A stretch of 33,740 nucleotides of DNA from Anaerolineae bacterium (GTDB taxonomy: Bacteria > Chloroflexota > Anaerolineae > Aggregatilineales > Phototrophicaceae), in assembly GCA_021296065.1 (NCBI GenBank), contig JAGWBD010000017.1:1-33740 (forward strand). Reading direction: 5' to 3'. The position numbers were made by a program, and so were the translations under genes. Under the pieces are notes generated by a model. The model was not told the DNA's origin, searched no databases, and saw only the letters and a list, made by a program, of their open reading frames with translations. Numbering within the stretch: position 1 is the first letter of the stretch; every line of letters starts with the position of its first letter. Shown here piece by piece: positions 25,886-33,740 of the stretch.

Positions 25886-26659
25886 ATGAACCAAGCCATT
25901 GAAGTCTGTGCGCTGCCGGCAGAGCGGCAACCGCGCGCCCTGCGCCTGCTCAACGTCCTTACCCTGCTGGCCCTGCCCGTCGGGCTTTACGTGGCGCTCG
26001 TCCACGCCGGGACGGACACAAGCCAGGGCCAGGTACAGCGCCTTTTTTACCTGCACATGCCGGCCTTCTTCGGCGCGGCCCTGGCCTTCGGCGGCGCCTT
26101 GCTGGCCAGCATCGGCTACCTGTACAAACGCGAGACATGCTATGACTCCTTCGCCGTGGCCGGCGTCGAGGTCGGCCTGACCCTGGCGCTGGTCAATCTG
26201 GTCAGCGGCTCCATCTGGGCCCGTCCCATCTGGAACACCTGGTGGACCTGGGACCCGCGCCTCACCTCGGCGGCCGTCATGTGCCTGACCTACGCCGCCT
26301 GGCTGGTGTTGCGCAACGGCATCGAAAACGCGCAGCAACGACGTCGCATGGCCTCGGTTTACGCCATCCTTGCCTTTGTCACCGTGATTCTGACGCTGAT
26401 CATCATTCGCATCCGGCCGGACACCATTCACCCGGCCGTCATCGGCCCCTCCGCAGCCAACGCCCAGGGGAGCTTCGAGCTGGCGGCCACCCCCGGCGTT
26501 TCCACGGCGCTGCTGGTCAACTTTCCGATCTGGTCGCTGCTGCTGCCCCTGACCCTGCTCTGGCACCGCTATCGCCTGCAGCTGCGCGTCGAAGTGCTGG
26601 AGCAGCGCAAGGCCCTGGTGTTGAACGCGCCGCTGCGCCCGCGGCGGGGAGACAGCTGA
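25886..26659 (+). CDS. ccmC: Heme transporter/handling protein CcmC
   Basis: CcmC loads heme onto CcmE. The 257-residue protein has six hydrophobic helices, a first heme-axial histidine in LFYLHMPAFF (around residue 55), the WWD motif ARPIWNTWWTWDPRLTS (around 112-128), and a second histidine in DTIHPAVIGP (around 187). The start at 25886 follows a GGAG site. It overlaps ccmD (TGATG). Confidence 0.95.
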   Translation: MNQAIEVCALPAERQPRALRLLNVLTLLALPVGLYVALVHAGTDTSQGQVQRLFYLHMPAFFGAALAFGGALLASIGYLYKRETCYDSFAVAGVEVGLTLALVNLVSGSIWARPIWNTWWTWDPRLTSAAVMCLTYAAWLVLRNGIENAQQRRRMASVYAILAFVTVILTLIIIRIRPDTIHPAVIGPSAANAQGSFELAATPGVSTALLVNFPIWSLLLPLTLLWHRYRLQLRVEVLEQRKALVLNAPLRPRRGDS

Positions 26660-26802
26660 TGCCCGACACCATCGCCTACCTCTATCTCGGCCTGGCCGCG
26701 ATCGCCTTCATCCTGTTGCTCTTCGTCGTCAGCATGCTGATGCGCCGGCGCAACCTTGAGCAGGACCACCGCGTGCTGGACCAACTCGAGCGCGGTGACT
26801 GA
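26659..26802 (+). CDS. ccmD: Heme exporter subunit CcmD
   Basis: A 47-residue protein with one membrane helix (AYLYLGLAAIAFILLLFVVSML) and a short charged end (RRRNLEQDHRVLDQLERGD). Size, single helix and position directly behind ccmC identify it as CcmD, which stabilises the CcmABC/CcmE complex. The ATG overlaps the ccmC stop. Confidence 0.85.
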   Translation: MPDTIAYLYLGLAAIAFILLLFVVSMLMRRRNLEQDHRVLDQLERGD

Positions 26803-26828
26803 GAAAACTAACCCCTACGGAGTCCATT

Positions 26829-27980
26829 GTGAGTGAAATGTTGCGCTGGTTTGAGGGACGCCGTCAGGCCATGATCGACGAGCTGGAAGCACTGGTCCGC
26901 CTGGAGACGCCCACGACCGACAAGGCCGCCGTGGACCGTTGCGGGCATTTGCTGCAGTCGCGCCTGGAAGCGCTGGGCGCCAGCGTGGCCCGCTTCCCGC
27001 AGGATAAGGTCGGCGACATGTTGCTGGCCAGCTGGCACAATGACGCGCCCGGCCCGCCCATCCTCTTCCTGACGCATTCGGACACCGTCTGGCCGCTTGG
27101 GACCCTGGCTGAACGCCCGCCGCGCATTGACGACGAGGGCCGTTTCCTCGGCCCTGGCGCCATCGACATGAAGGGCGGCATCGTCATCGTGCTGACGGCC
27201 ATCCGCGGCCTGGTGGAGCGCGGCGAACTGCCCCGCCGCCCGCTGCGCGTGCTGGTCACCAGCGACGAGGAGCTGGGCAGCCGTTATTCGCAAAAGTTGA
27301 TCATGGACACGGCGGCGGACTGCGGCCTCGTGCTGGTGATGGAACCGGCCACGAAGGAGGGCGCGCTCAAGACCTGGCGCAAGGGCGTGGCCACCTACGA
27401 ATTGCTGGCCGAGGGCCGCGCCTCGCACGCCGGCAACGCCCCCGAGCAGGGCATCAACGCCATCGTCGAAATGGCGCAGCAGATAAGCGCGCTGAACGAA
27501 ATGAACGACCTGCAGCGCGGCACCTCGGTCTCGGTCACCGTGGTCGAGGGCGGCATCACCACCAACGTTATTCCGCCACGCGCCACGGCCAGGGTCGACG
27601 TCCGCACCCTGAGCGTGCGGGCGCTGGACGAAGTGGACGAGGCGATTCTTGGCCTGCAGCCGCGTGTGCCTGGCGCCCGCCTGACCGTCACCCGCCATCA
27701 CCGGCGCGCTCCCATGGAGCGCAACGACCGCATGATTGCGGCCTTCAACCAGGCGCGCAATATCGGCAGTGCGCTGGGCCTGACCGTGCGCGAGGATGGC
27801 AGCGGCGGCGGCTCCGACGGCAACTTCACCGCCGCGGCGGGCATCACGACGCTGGACGGCCTCGGTCCCCAAGGCGACGGCCTGCACGCCGAGCATGAGC
27901 ACGTCATCATCAACAGCCTGCCGCAACGGGCTGCGCTCATCGCCGGTATTCTGCGGGACTGGCAGTTCCAGAGCCCCTGA
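26829..27980 (+). CDS. M20-family metallopeptidase (carboxypeptidase G2-like)
   Basis: The GTG at 26829 has a CGGAG site upstream and gives 383 aa. A dinuclear zinc peptidase: THSDTVWP (His83, catalytic Asp85), GPGAIDMKGG (bridging Asp113), SDEELGS (general base Glu147, Glu148), MEPATKEGALKTWRKG, and a C-terminal zinc histidine in GDGLHAEHEHV. The dimerisation domain lies near 180-300 (GRASHAGNAPEQGINA). Relatives cleave C-terminal glutamate or related amides; no signal peptide is seen, so it is cytoplasmic. It is 26 bases behind ccmD but has no evident link with cytochrome maturation. It converges on the metalloprotease gene. Confidence 0.88.
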   Translation: MSEMLRWFEGRRQAMIDELEALVRLETPTTDKAAVDRCGHLLQSRLEALGASVARFPQDKVGDMLLASWHNDAPGPPILFLTHSDTVWPLGTLAERPPRIDDEGRFLGPGAIDMKGGIVIVLTAIRGLVERGELPRRPLRVLVTSDEELGSRYSQKLIMDTAADCGLVLVMEPATKEGALKTWRKGVATYELLAEGRASHAGNAPEQGINAIVEMAQQISALNEMNDLQRGTSVSVTVVEGGITTNVIPPRATARVDVRTLSVRALDEVDEAILGLQPRVPGARLTVTRHHRRAPMERNDRMIAAFNQARNIGSALGLTVREDGSGGGSDGNFTAAAGITTLDGLGPQGDGLHAEHEHVIINSLPQRAALIAGILRDWQFQSP

Positions 27981-27981
27981 T

Positions 27982-29235
27982 TCAAGCCTCCTGCTGCCGA
28001 CTCTTTTCAACCAGGTCCAGCAACTGCGCCGTCGTCGCAATGCCGCGCAGGGAAACGACCCAGTCGTGCAGGGAGTCGCTGCCCGCCAGCAATTCTCGCA
28101 GCGCCGGCCCGACCGGGTCCTCACCGCCCGCCCCCTGCACGTCCGACTGGTAGCCGCCGTAAAAGGCGAACCAGGCCTGATTCAGGCGCCGGATGGCGAA
28201 GCCGTTGGCCACGAAACGCTGGCGCTGCCGCTCCATCCACGCTTCGGCCGCCTCGACCTCGCCCCGCTCCAGCAGCTCATCCACCCGGCGCCGCGTGCGG
28301 TCCATCTCCGCGCCGAATTCAAAACTTCCCTGATCGGTAAAGGCGACCCGCTGGCGGTTGGCCGCCGTCGGCGCCAGTTCCGGGTAGTAGCGTCGCAACA
28401 ACAGCATTGCGACATCCTGCGCGAAAAGACTGGCGACCGTCTCGTTGATGATGCGCGCCTCGCTGTCATAGTCCCAGGCCTGGCCCAGCGGGAAGGCGAA
28501 GAGATAGTGGTGCAGCCATTCATGGGCGAAGGTGTCGGCCAGCCTTGCGATACTGGCGCTCTCCAGAATCATCGCCGGATAGAGCGCGATGCCGCCGATA
28601 GGCAACACCAGCGCCGAGGCATCCAAGCGTTGCTCTATCTGACCCTCAAGCGCGACAGCCTCGTCCAGCGGCAAGGGGTCGAGGCCGATGCTGATTTCGT
28701 AGCGAATCTCGTCACGCGGGGAGACGACCAGCACCTGCGGCAGAGGCGTCATACGCATCGCCACGGGCGGCAGCACCTGGCCCGCCACAGCGAAACCCAG
28801 GTCCACCAGCACGGCCGCCAGTTGCCCCTCCAGCACGCTCTCGGCCAGGCTCTGGCGCTCGCGAAGCCGCTGCCGCAGGGCATCCCGTTCGCGGCGCAGC
28901 TCCGCGCTGGCTGAGAGGGGGTCCGACTGCGCTGCGTCGCTGTAGAGCGCCGCGATGCGCGCCTCCAGCGCCCGCAGTCGCTGCAATTCCCCGACGTAGT
29001 CGCGCAGAAACTGGCTGGCGGCCGTCTCGTCCAGAAAGGGACGCAGGCCCCACAGCGCCTGACCCAGCTTGGCGCCCAGCGCCGACGGCAACCAGGCGAG
29101 CCAGTTGTAACTGTGCCCGCGCGCCAACAGGGCGACCGTGTTCCAGCGCGTGGCACTGGGCAGACTGCTGCGCAGGGGCATCAACAGCAGAAAAAACAGC
29201 AGCAACGTGCGGATGAGAACGCGGCGCAGCCTCAT
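27982..29235 (-). CDS. Membrane-anchored HExxH metalloprotease-like protein
   Basis: The 417-residue protein has an N-terminal membrane anchor (LIRTLLLFFLLLMP), a charged helical region (about 70-135), and a zinc-peptidase core with AHEWLHHYL (His238, Glu239, His242) and the third ligand Glu265 in IINETVASL, i.e. a gluzincin arrangement. No named peptidase family was recognised. It follows an ABC-2 permease with a four-base gap, so it is probably co-expressed with the exporter and may act on what it exports or on the exporter itself (inference). Confidence 0.7.
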   Translation of the reverse strand: MRLRRVLIRTLLLFFLLLMPLRSSLPSATRWNTVALLARGHSYNWLAWLPSALGAKLGQALWGLRPFLDETAASQFLRDYVGELQRLRALEARIAALYSDAAQSDPLSASAELRRERDALRQRLRERQSLAESVLEGQLAAVLVDLGFAVAGQVLPPVAMRMTPLPQVLVVSPRDEIRYEISIGLDPLPLDEAVALEGQIEQRLDASALVLPIGGIALYPAMILESASIARLADTFAHEWLHHYLFAFPLGQAWDYDSEARIINETVASLFAQDVAMLLLRRYYPELAPTAANRQRVAFTDQGSFEFGAEMDRTRRRVDELLERGEVEAAEAWMERQRQRFVANGFAIRRLNQAWFAFYGGYQSDVQGAGGEDPVGPALRELLAGSDSLHDWVVSLRGIATTAQLLDLVEKSRQQEA

Positions 29236-29239
29236 GGCG

Positions 29240-30481
29240 CTATTTGTAGCGGAACAGGCGCAGCCCGAGGGCGAAGAAAAACACGCAGAAGAACGCCAGC
29301 ACGGCCAGCGAGGGCAGCACTTCCGCCAGGCCGCCGTCGCGCCAGATCAACTGGTGAAAGCCCTCCATCGCCCAGGCGACCGGCGTCAGTTTTCCGATGA
29401 CCTGCATGAAGGGCGGCGCCAGCGACAGCGGCCACCAGGCGCCGCCCAGCGCCGCCATGGTCAAGGCGACCAGCGCCGAAAGCAGGGCCACCTGCTCATC
29501 GTTGCGAATCAGACCGGCCAGCGCGATGCCCAGCGCCGTCACGCACAGGACGTAGAGCAGCGTCAGCAGGATGAGCGGCAGTGGCGCCCTGCCCAGGTCC
29601 AGGCCGATGGCGACGCCGACCCCGAAGATGATCGTAAACTGCAGGATGCCGGTCACGACGCGCGCCAGGATTTTGCCGGCGACGATTTCGCGTCGCCGCA
29701 AGGGCAAGGTCGCCATGCGCGCCAGGGTGCCTTCGCGCCGCTCGCGCATGATGACGGCCATGCCGCCGCCCATCACGTTGAAGAGCGCGTAGAAGGTCGC
29801 CATGCCCGGCACTGACTGGGCGAAACCGCCCGGAATGTCGGAGGAATCCTGCCCGCCAGCGCTTGCCGAGGCTTCCACCAGGACCGGGCGCGCCGCCCAG
29901 GCATCACCGGCCAGACCCTGCACCGCCGTCCGATAGTCGGCCAGGCCCTCTTCATTCAGCCCCAGCGCCGCATGCAGGGCGCGCGCCGTCGCGTCCGCCG
30001 CGACTGCGCCGTTGATCGTCGACAAGGCAATCTGGACGCTTTGCCAGACCGGGTCAGCCATCGGCATGGCCGCCCTGCTGTGAAAGGGCAACAAGACTCT
30101 CGCCTGCGCCGCCAGCTGCTCACCGAAGCCCGCCGGAATTTGCAACAATCCATCTGAATCGCCCCGCCGCAAGGGCGAAAGCGCGGATTCCAGGTCGGGC
30201 AAGTCTTCCCCGTCCCAGGCGCATGCTTTTCCGGCGGCCGGGCAGACCTGCAGGGTCGGCCCCTGCGCCACCAACGCTTCCACCAGTTGACGCGAACGCG
30301 GGGTGTCGTCCTCGTCAAGTATGTCGAGGCGCAGGGTCAGCGCTCCGCCGGCGCGACCTCCCAGGGCGAAGCCCAGCACCAGGGTCAGGATGACGGGGAC
30401 CAGCACCAGCTGAATCACGTTGCTGCGGCTGCGCAAGAATATCAGCAAATCCAGCCGGGCGATGATCAGAGTGTTGCGCAT
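29240..30481 (-). CDS. ABC-2 type transporter permease (second subunit)
   Basis: The ATG at 30481 gives 413 aa; the frame is open upstream only inside the neighbouring permease gene. One helix near the N-terminus (NVIQLVLVPVILTLVLGFAL) is followed by a large extracytoplasmic domain (about 40-235) and five or so C-terminal helices, with the ABC-2 signature RERREGTLARMATLPLRRRE in between. This is the ABC2_membrane_3 layout, as in YhbS/YhfP-like exporters and NatB-type proteins. It starts two bases after the stop of the first permease. Confidence 0.88.
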   Translation of the reverse strand: MRNTLIIARLDLLIFLRSRSNVIQLVLVPVILTLVLGFALGGRAGGALTLRLDILDEDDTPRSRQLVEALVAQGPTLQVCPAAGKACAWDGEDLPDLESALSPLRRGDSDGLLQIPAGFGEQLAAQARVLLPFHSRAAMPMADPVWQSVQIALSTINGAVAADATARALHAALGLNEEGLADYRTAVQGLAGDAWAARPVLVEASASAGGQDSSDIPGGFAQSVPGMATFYALFNVMGGGMAVIMRERREGTLARMATLPLRRREIVAGKILARVVTGILQFTIIFGVGVAIGLDLGRAPLPLILLTLLYVLCVTALGIALAGLIRNDEQVALLSALVALTMAALGGAWWPLSLAPPFMQVIGKLTPVAWAMEGFHQLIWRDGGLAEVLPSLAVLAFFCVFFFALGLRLFRYK

Positions 30482-30483
30482 GG

Positions 30484-31875
30484 CTACACCTCGACCCGCC
30501 GTCGGAAAAACCACAGTCCGATGCCGAAGAGCGCCAGGCCCTGCAGCGAGAGTACCAACGCATTCAGACCGACGTCCGTATCGCCATTGCCCAGGCGCGC
30601 CATCCCGTCCACGCCCCAGTGGACCAACGACAGCCAGGACCAGGGTTCCGGCACGGTGAAGCCATAAGCGCCGCCCAGCATGGCCAGCACGATGTTGACC
30701 AGCGCGCCGATCGCGCCGATCTGCTCGCTGCGCTGCACAAAGGCCACCAGCACGACCCCCAGCCCGGCCACGGCCAGCGACAGGGGCAGCAAAATGGCGA
30801 AGAGCGCCGGCAGGCTGGCGCTCCACAGGAAAAACAGGCGGCCCTCGATCAGGCTTGCGAAGAGCGACAGCGCGACCAGCAACAACAACAGCTGAAAGAG
30901 GGCCGTGACCCAGGTGCCCAGCAGCTTGCCGGCGAGGAAGGCGCTGCGCGTGGTGGCCGTCGTCAGAATGCGCTGCAAGGTGCCGGCCTGACGCTCCTCG
31001 ATCACCCCCAGCACGCCAAACTGGGCGGCGAAGAGGGCGAAGAAAGTCGCCTGAGCCATCCCGACAAAGGCCAATACGCGTGTGGACTGACGCAAATCAT
31101 GCTCGTCGGCCGGCCCGGCCTGCTGCAACCTGGTGACCGCGCCACCGGCCAGGTCCGCGAAGCCGCAGGCCAGCGCCCCGGCGATCGCCTCGTCCTCCCC
31201 GGCGGCTGCCAGACGCAGGGCCGACAGCGGCTCCTGCGCGATCAGGGCGTTGATGGCCGAGCCCAGCGCGATGTTGCCCGCCAGCAGGCGTTCGCTGTAG
31301 GAGGTAACCACAGCGCTCACCAACTGGCTTTCCAGCGCGCGGGCGCCGTCGCTGTAGACTTCGATGGGGGCCGGCGCCTGCGGGTAAAGGGTGTCCGCGC
31401 CAAGGCCAATCTGCGGGCTTAGACCAGCGCTGAAATCCGCCGGGATGACGACCAGCGCCGCCAGCTCGCCGCTATCCACCATGTTGCGACCGGCAGCCAC
31501 GTCCTGCACTTCCTGCATCGCAAAGAGTTCATTGAGCGTGAGGGCCGGCTCACCCGATACTGCAGCAGCAGCGAATGTACAGGCAGCAGCGCCAGCGCCC
31601 GCCCCGCCTGCCAGGTCGGCTCCGCCGAGCAACTGCAGCAGCCCGTCGCCGAAGTTGATCGCCTGGCCCTGCTGCGTCGTGCCTTCATCCAGGTTGGCGA
31701 TTGCCAGCGGGATATCGCGCAGCGATGCCGGTCCGTCCTCGCCCAGGTTACCGAAGACCAGGGTGATGATCAGCGACAGGCCCAGCGGCAGCGCCAGCAG
31801 GAAGAGCAGCGAAGCCCGGTTGCTGAAGCGCAGGTACAGATCCTTGCGCGCGATCAGGATCGCTGCGGCGGCCAT
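30484..31875 (-). CDS. ABC-2 type transporter permease (first subunit)
   Basis: The 463-residue protein has the same plan as the next gene: an N-terminal helix (SLLFLLALPLGLSLIITLVF), an extracytoplasmic domain of about 220 residues, and about five C-terminal helices, with VIEERQAGTLQRILTTATTR as the conserved loop before them. The two permeases probably form a heterodimer. It begins five bases after the ATPase stop. Confidence 0.88.
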   Translation of the reverse strand: MAAAAILIARKDLYLRFSNRASLLFLLALPLGLSLIITLVFGNLGEDGPASLRDIPLAIANLDEGTTQQGQAINFGDGLLQLLGGADLAGGAGAGAAACTFAAAAVSGEPALTLNELFAMQEVQDVAAGRNMVDSGELAALVVIPADFSAGLSPQIGLGADTLYPQAPAPIEVYSDGARALESQLVSAVVTSYSERLLAGNIALGSAINALIAQEPLSALRLAAAGEDEAIAGALACGFADLAGGAVTRLQQAGPADEHDLRQSTRVLAFVGMAQATFFALFAAQFGVLGVIEERQAGTLQRILTTATTRSAFLAGKLLGTWVTALFQLLLLLVALSLFASLIEGRLFFLWSASLPALFAILLPLSLAVAGLGVVLVAFVQRSEQIGAIGALVNIVLAMLGGAYGFTVPEPWSWLSLVHWGVDGMARLGNGDTDVGLNALVLSLQGLALFGIGLWFFRRRVEV

Positions 31876-31880
31876 GTCGC

Positions 31881-32894
31881 TTAGTCCCGCAGGGCGCGGC
31901 CGGTCAATTGCAGAAAGACCGTCTCAAGGTTGGGTTCCTGCACGGTCACGGAGCGCACTTCCAGGCCGGCGGTGCCCAGCGCCGTGATGAGCGGTGACAA
32001 GACCTGCCGGCCACGGTCGGCATGCACCACGAGGCGGCCCTGCCCATCTGACCTCTCCAGCTGCACCCGCGCCGCGCCGGGCAAGTTGCGCTCCAGCTCC
32101 TGCAAGAGCCCGGCCTCCAGCCGGCTGCCGTCCATCAGGTCGATCTCCAGCCGGTCCTGCTCACCGGCCTGCAGCACCAGGTCGCGGACCCTGCCCTCGG
32201 CGATGAGCCGACCGTGATCGATGATGCCCACGCGGTCGCTGATCTCCTGCGCCTCTTCCATCAGATGCGTGGTGTAGAGCACCGTCATGCCCTGTTCGGC
32301 GCGCAGGCGCAGCACGGAATCCAGTATGCGCCGCCGGCTCTGCGGGTCCACGCCGACCGTCGGCTCGTCCATGTAGACCAGTTGCGGCCGATGCAGCAGG
32401 CCAATGCCGATGTTGAGTCGCCGCTTCATGCCGCCCGAAAAGCGACTCGCCCGCTCGCGCTGGCGCTCCGTCAGGTCGACGAATGCCAGGGTATCGTCAA
32501 TGCGCTGTTCCAGATCACGGCCGCGCAGACCGCTGAGCCGACCAAAGAAGCGCAGGTTTTGCCGCGCCGACAGGTCCTCGTAGAGCGCCAGTTCCTGCGG
32601 CACCACGCCCAGCAGACCGCGCGCCGCCAGCGACTCTCGTTGCAGGTCGTGCCCGCCGATGACGACCTGGCCCGAATCCGGCGCCAGCAGGCCGCTGATG
32701 ATTGAGATGAGCGTGGTTTTGCCCGCCCCGTTGGGCCCCAGCAAGCTGTAGATCTCTCCACGCCGTATGCCGAGGTCGACGTCCGCCAGCGCCTGCAGCG
32801 GAGAGCCGTCTTCCCGTTTGTACTGTTTGTTCAGTCCGCGCGCTTCCAGCAGGGTCTCCAGCGTCGTCGTCCTTTCCGCCAGCCGCGTATCCAT
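31881..32894 (-). CDS. ABC transporter ATP-binding protein
   Basis: The 337-residue protein has the P-loop GPNGAGKTT (53-61), Q-loop VVPQELALY, signature FSGGMKRRLNIG, Walker B LVYMDEPTVGVDP and the switch histidine in YTTHLMEEA. A C-terminal extension of about 90 residues ends in LETVFLQLTGRALRD, as in DrrA/NatA-type ATPases for drugs, ions or lipids. It heads an operon with two permeases and the HExxH protein. The direction is export, from the ABC-2 permease type; the substrate is not shown. Confidence 0.93.
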   Translation of the reverse strand: MDTRLAERTTTLETLLEARGLNKQYKREDGSPLQALADVDLGIRRGEIYSLLGPNGAGKTTLISIISGLLAPDSGQVVIGGHDLQRESLAARGLLGVVPQELALYEDLSARQNLRFFGRLSGLRGRDLEQRIDDTLAFVDLTERQRERASRFSGGMKRRLNIGIGLLHRPQLVYMDEPTVGVDPQSRRRILDSVLRLRAEQGMTVLYTTHLMEEAQEISDRVGIIDHGRLIAEGRVRDLVLQAGEQDRLEIDLMDGSRLEAGLLQELERNLPGAARVQLERSDGQGRLVVHADRGRQVLSPLITALGTAGLEVRSVTVQEPNLETVFLQLTGRALRD

Positions 32895-32940
32895 TCCGAT
32901 GTACGTTGCCTCGCCCGATCGGTTCAGAAGTCCCGCAAAA

Positions 32941-33740
32941 TCAGGGTTCGGGCAGGCAGAAGCTGTCGCCAGTGTGGTCGATCCATGCCGCCAGACGCGC
33001 CTGCAGCTGCCGACGCTCCGCGTGGTAGAGCGAGTTATGCGCGTGGTTGGCCTGCTCGTAAGGGTCCTCGTTGAGATTGAAGAGCAGCCAGGGCTGCCCC
33101 TCCAGCGCCACGTACTTCCAGTTGTCGCGCGTCACGATCCCGCGCCAGGGCCGGTCCATGGTGTGCGCGTAGCCGGTAGGGACCACCGCCTGCAGATAGG
33201 CGCTGTCAGGCACTTCCCCGACCGGCCTGTCGCGCAGCCGGTAGCCCGAGTAGTCCGTGCGCTGCATCCTCGATGGCGCGTCCAGCCCGCACAGCCCCAG
33301 CGAGGTGGGCGCGTTGTCGACGTGATTGAGCGGCACTTCGTGAAAGCCCGAGTCGTGGTGGTAGCGGTGCGGCCCGCCACCGATGATGAAGGGGATGCGC
33401 AGCGACTCTTCCCAGGGCGAGGTCTTGCGGAACTGTCCGTGGCTGCCGTGCATGTCGCGCGTGTTCTCGTACAGCCCCAGTTCCTCCAGCGCCGCCCGAA
33501 TCCGCCCCACGTTCCAGTCCAGATTCTCGATCATCGCGTGGTAGCCCGCCAGATCGTTGCGCGCCCGCTCCACGATGCGCGGGATGTCCGGCACGTTCGG
33601 ACGCAATGCCACCCGCGCCGGAATGTGCCGCGCCATAAACTCCGGCGGCGCGTGGTAGGGGTCGTGCGGCGGGATCACCGACAGGCCCGCGAAGAAGGGC
33701 TCGTCCTCCCCCGCCCGCTCCTGCAAATGCTCGATGAACA
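32941..33740 (-). CDS. Sulfatase-family protein, C-terminal part, with a deletion at the metal site
   Basis: About 266 C-terminal residues are in the window; the N-terminus with the formylglycine site lies beyond the right edge. PFFAGLSVIPPHDPYHAP, then AGYHAMIENLDWNVGRIRAALEELGL, then HGSHGQFRKTSPWEESLRIPFIIGG and a C-terminal RGIVTRDNWKYVALEGQPWLLFNLNEDPYE identify the alkaline-phosphatase-superfamily sulfatases (arylsulfatase/choline-sulfatase-like). Between ENT and DMHGSHG the expected VVFTSDHG strand with the Asp-His metal ligands is missing; only an Arg remains. That should make the product inactive unless it is a sequence error. It lies 46 bases upstream of the ABC ATPase on the same strand. 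Confidence 0.85.
   Translation of the reverse strand, partial: FIEHLQERAGEDEPFFAGLSVIPPHDPYHAPPEFMARHIPARVALRPNVPDIPRIVERARNDLAGYHAMIENLDWNVGRIRAALEELGLYENTRDMHGSHGQFRKTSPWEESLRIPFIIGGGPHRYHHDSGFHEVPLNHVDNAPTSLGLCGLDAPSRMQRTDYSGYRLRDRPVGEVPDSAYLQAVVPTGYAHTMDRPWRGIVTRDNWKYVALEGQPWLLFNLNEDPYEQANHAHNSLYHAERRQLQARLAAWIDHTGDSFCLPEP

Overview
The window is GC-rich bacterial chromosome carrying mostly housekeeping and respiratory genes, densely packed and with many overlapping start/stop codons. Several features point away from a typical proteobacterium and towards Chloroflexota (Anaerolineae-like) or a relative. Neither tRNA gene encodes its 3' CCA. The histidyl-tRNA synthetase has a eukaryote/Bacteroidetes-like motif 2. 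The cytochrome b is b6-like. CcmE has Cys in place of the heme-binding His, and CcmH carries a CPVCENVPLDDC-type active site. The phylum is an inference from remembered family patterns (about 60% sure); no search could be run.

Layout. 1-1462 (-): 3'-truncated membrane heme-b/Fe-S oxidoreductase of the HdrD/FadF type. 1579-3498 (+): a DinB-fold protein and HisRS in one operon. 3507-5151 (-): a GNAT-type protein and LipB, overlapping by 17 bases. 5225-6004 (+): type III pantothenate kinase CoaX, followed by a DUF1801 gene (-). A second, diverged copy of the coaX 3' end lies exactly 700 bases downstream of the real one, so the DUF1801 gene sits between two coaX ends like an inserted cassette. 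6713-7678 (-): a methyltransferase. 7688-8952 (-): an AT-richer patch with a zinc-ribbon/HEPN-like protein and a small overlapping ORF, ending at tRNA-Asn. 9438-10595 (+): a YghO-like GNAT protein. 10611-14109 (-): RNase D, a small acidic protein ending in the beta-clamp motif QLSLF, TadA, tRNA-Ser(CGA), and an orphan solute-binding protein.

14295-26802 (+) is the centrepiece. A strong sigma70-type promoter precedes Rieske, a fused seven-helix b6-type cytochrome b with a 180-residue C-terminal extension, and a diheme cytochrome c. After a hairpin and a DinB-fold gene comes a complete c-type cytochrome maturation cluster: a small membrane protein, ccmE, ccmF, ccmH, ccmG, a short CcmI-like protein, a large membrane-anchored monoheme cytochrome, ccmA, ccmB, ccmC, ccmD. 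The maturation system makes the cytochromes needed by the quinol oxidase encoded beside it, so the 12.5 kb reads as one respiratory module. Its unusual points are the CxxxF CcmE, the four-Cys CcmH, the APWY Qo motif and the extra cytochrome inside the maturation operon.

26829-27980 (+): an M20 carboxypeptidase-like gene. 27982-32894 (-): an ABC-2 type exporter (ATPase and two permeases) followed by a membrane-anchored HExxH metalloprotease. 32941-33740 (-): the C-terminal part of a sulfatase-family protein that seems to have lost its Asp-His metal-ligand segment by a small in-frame deletion. No CRISPR array, insertion sequence, integrase or rRNA was seen.
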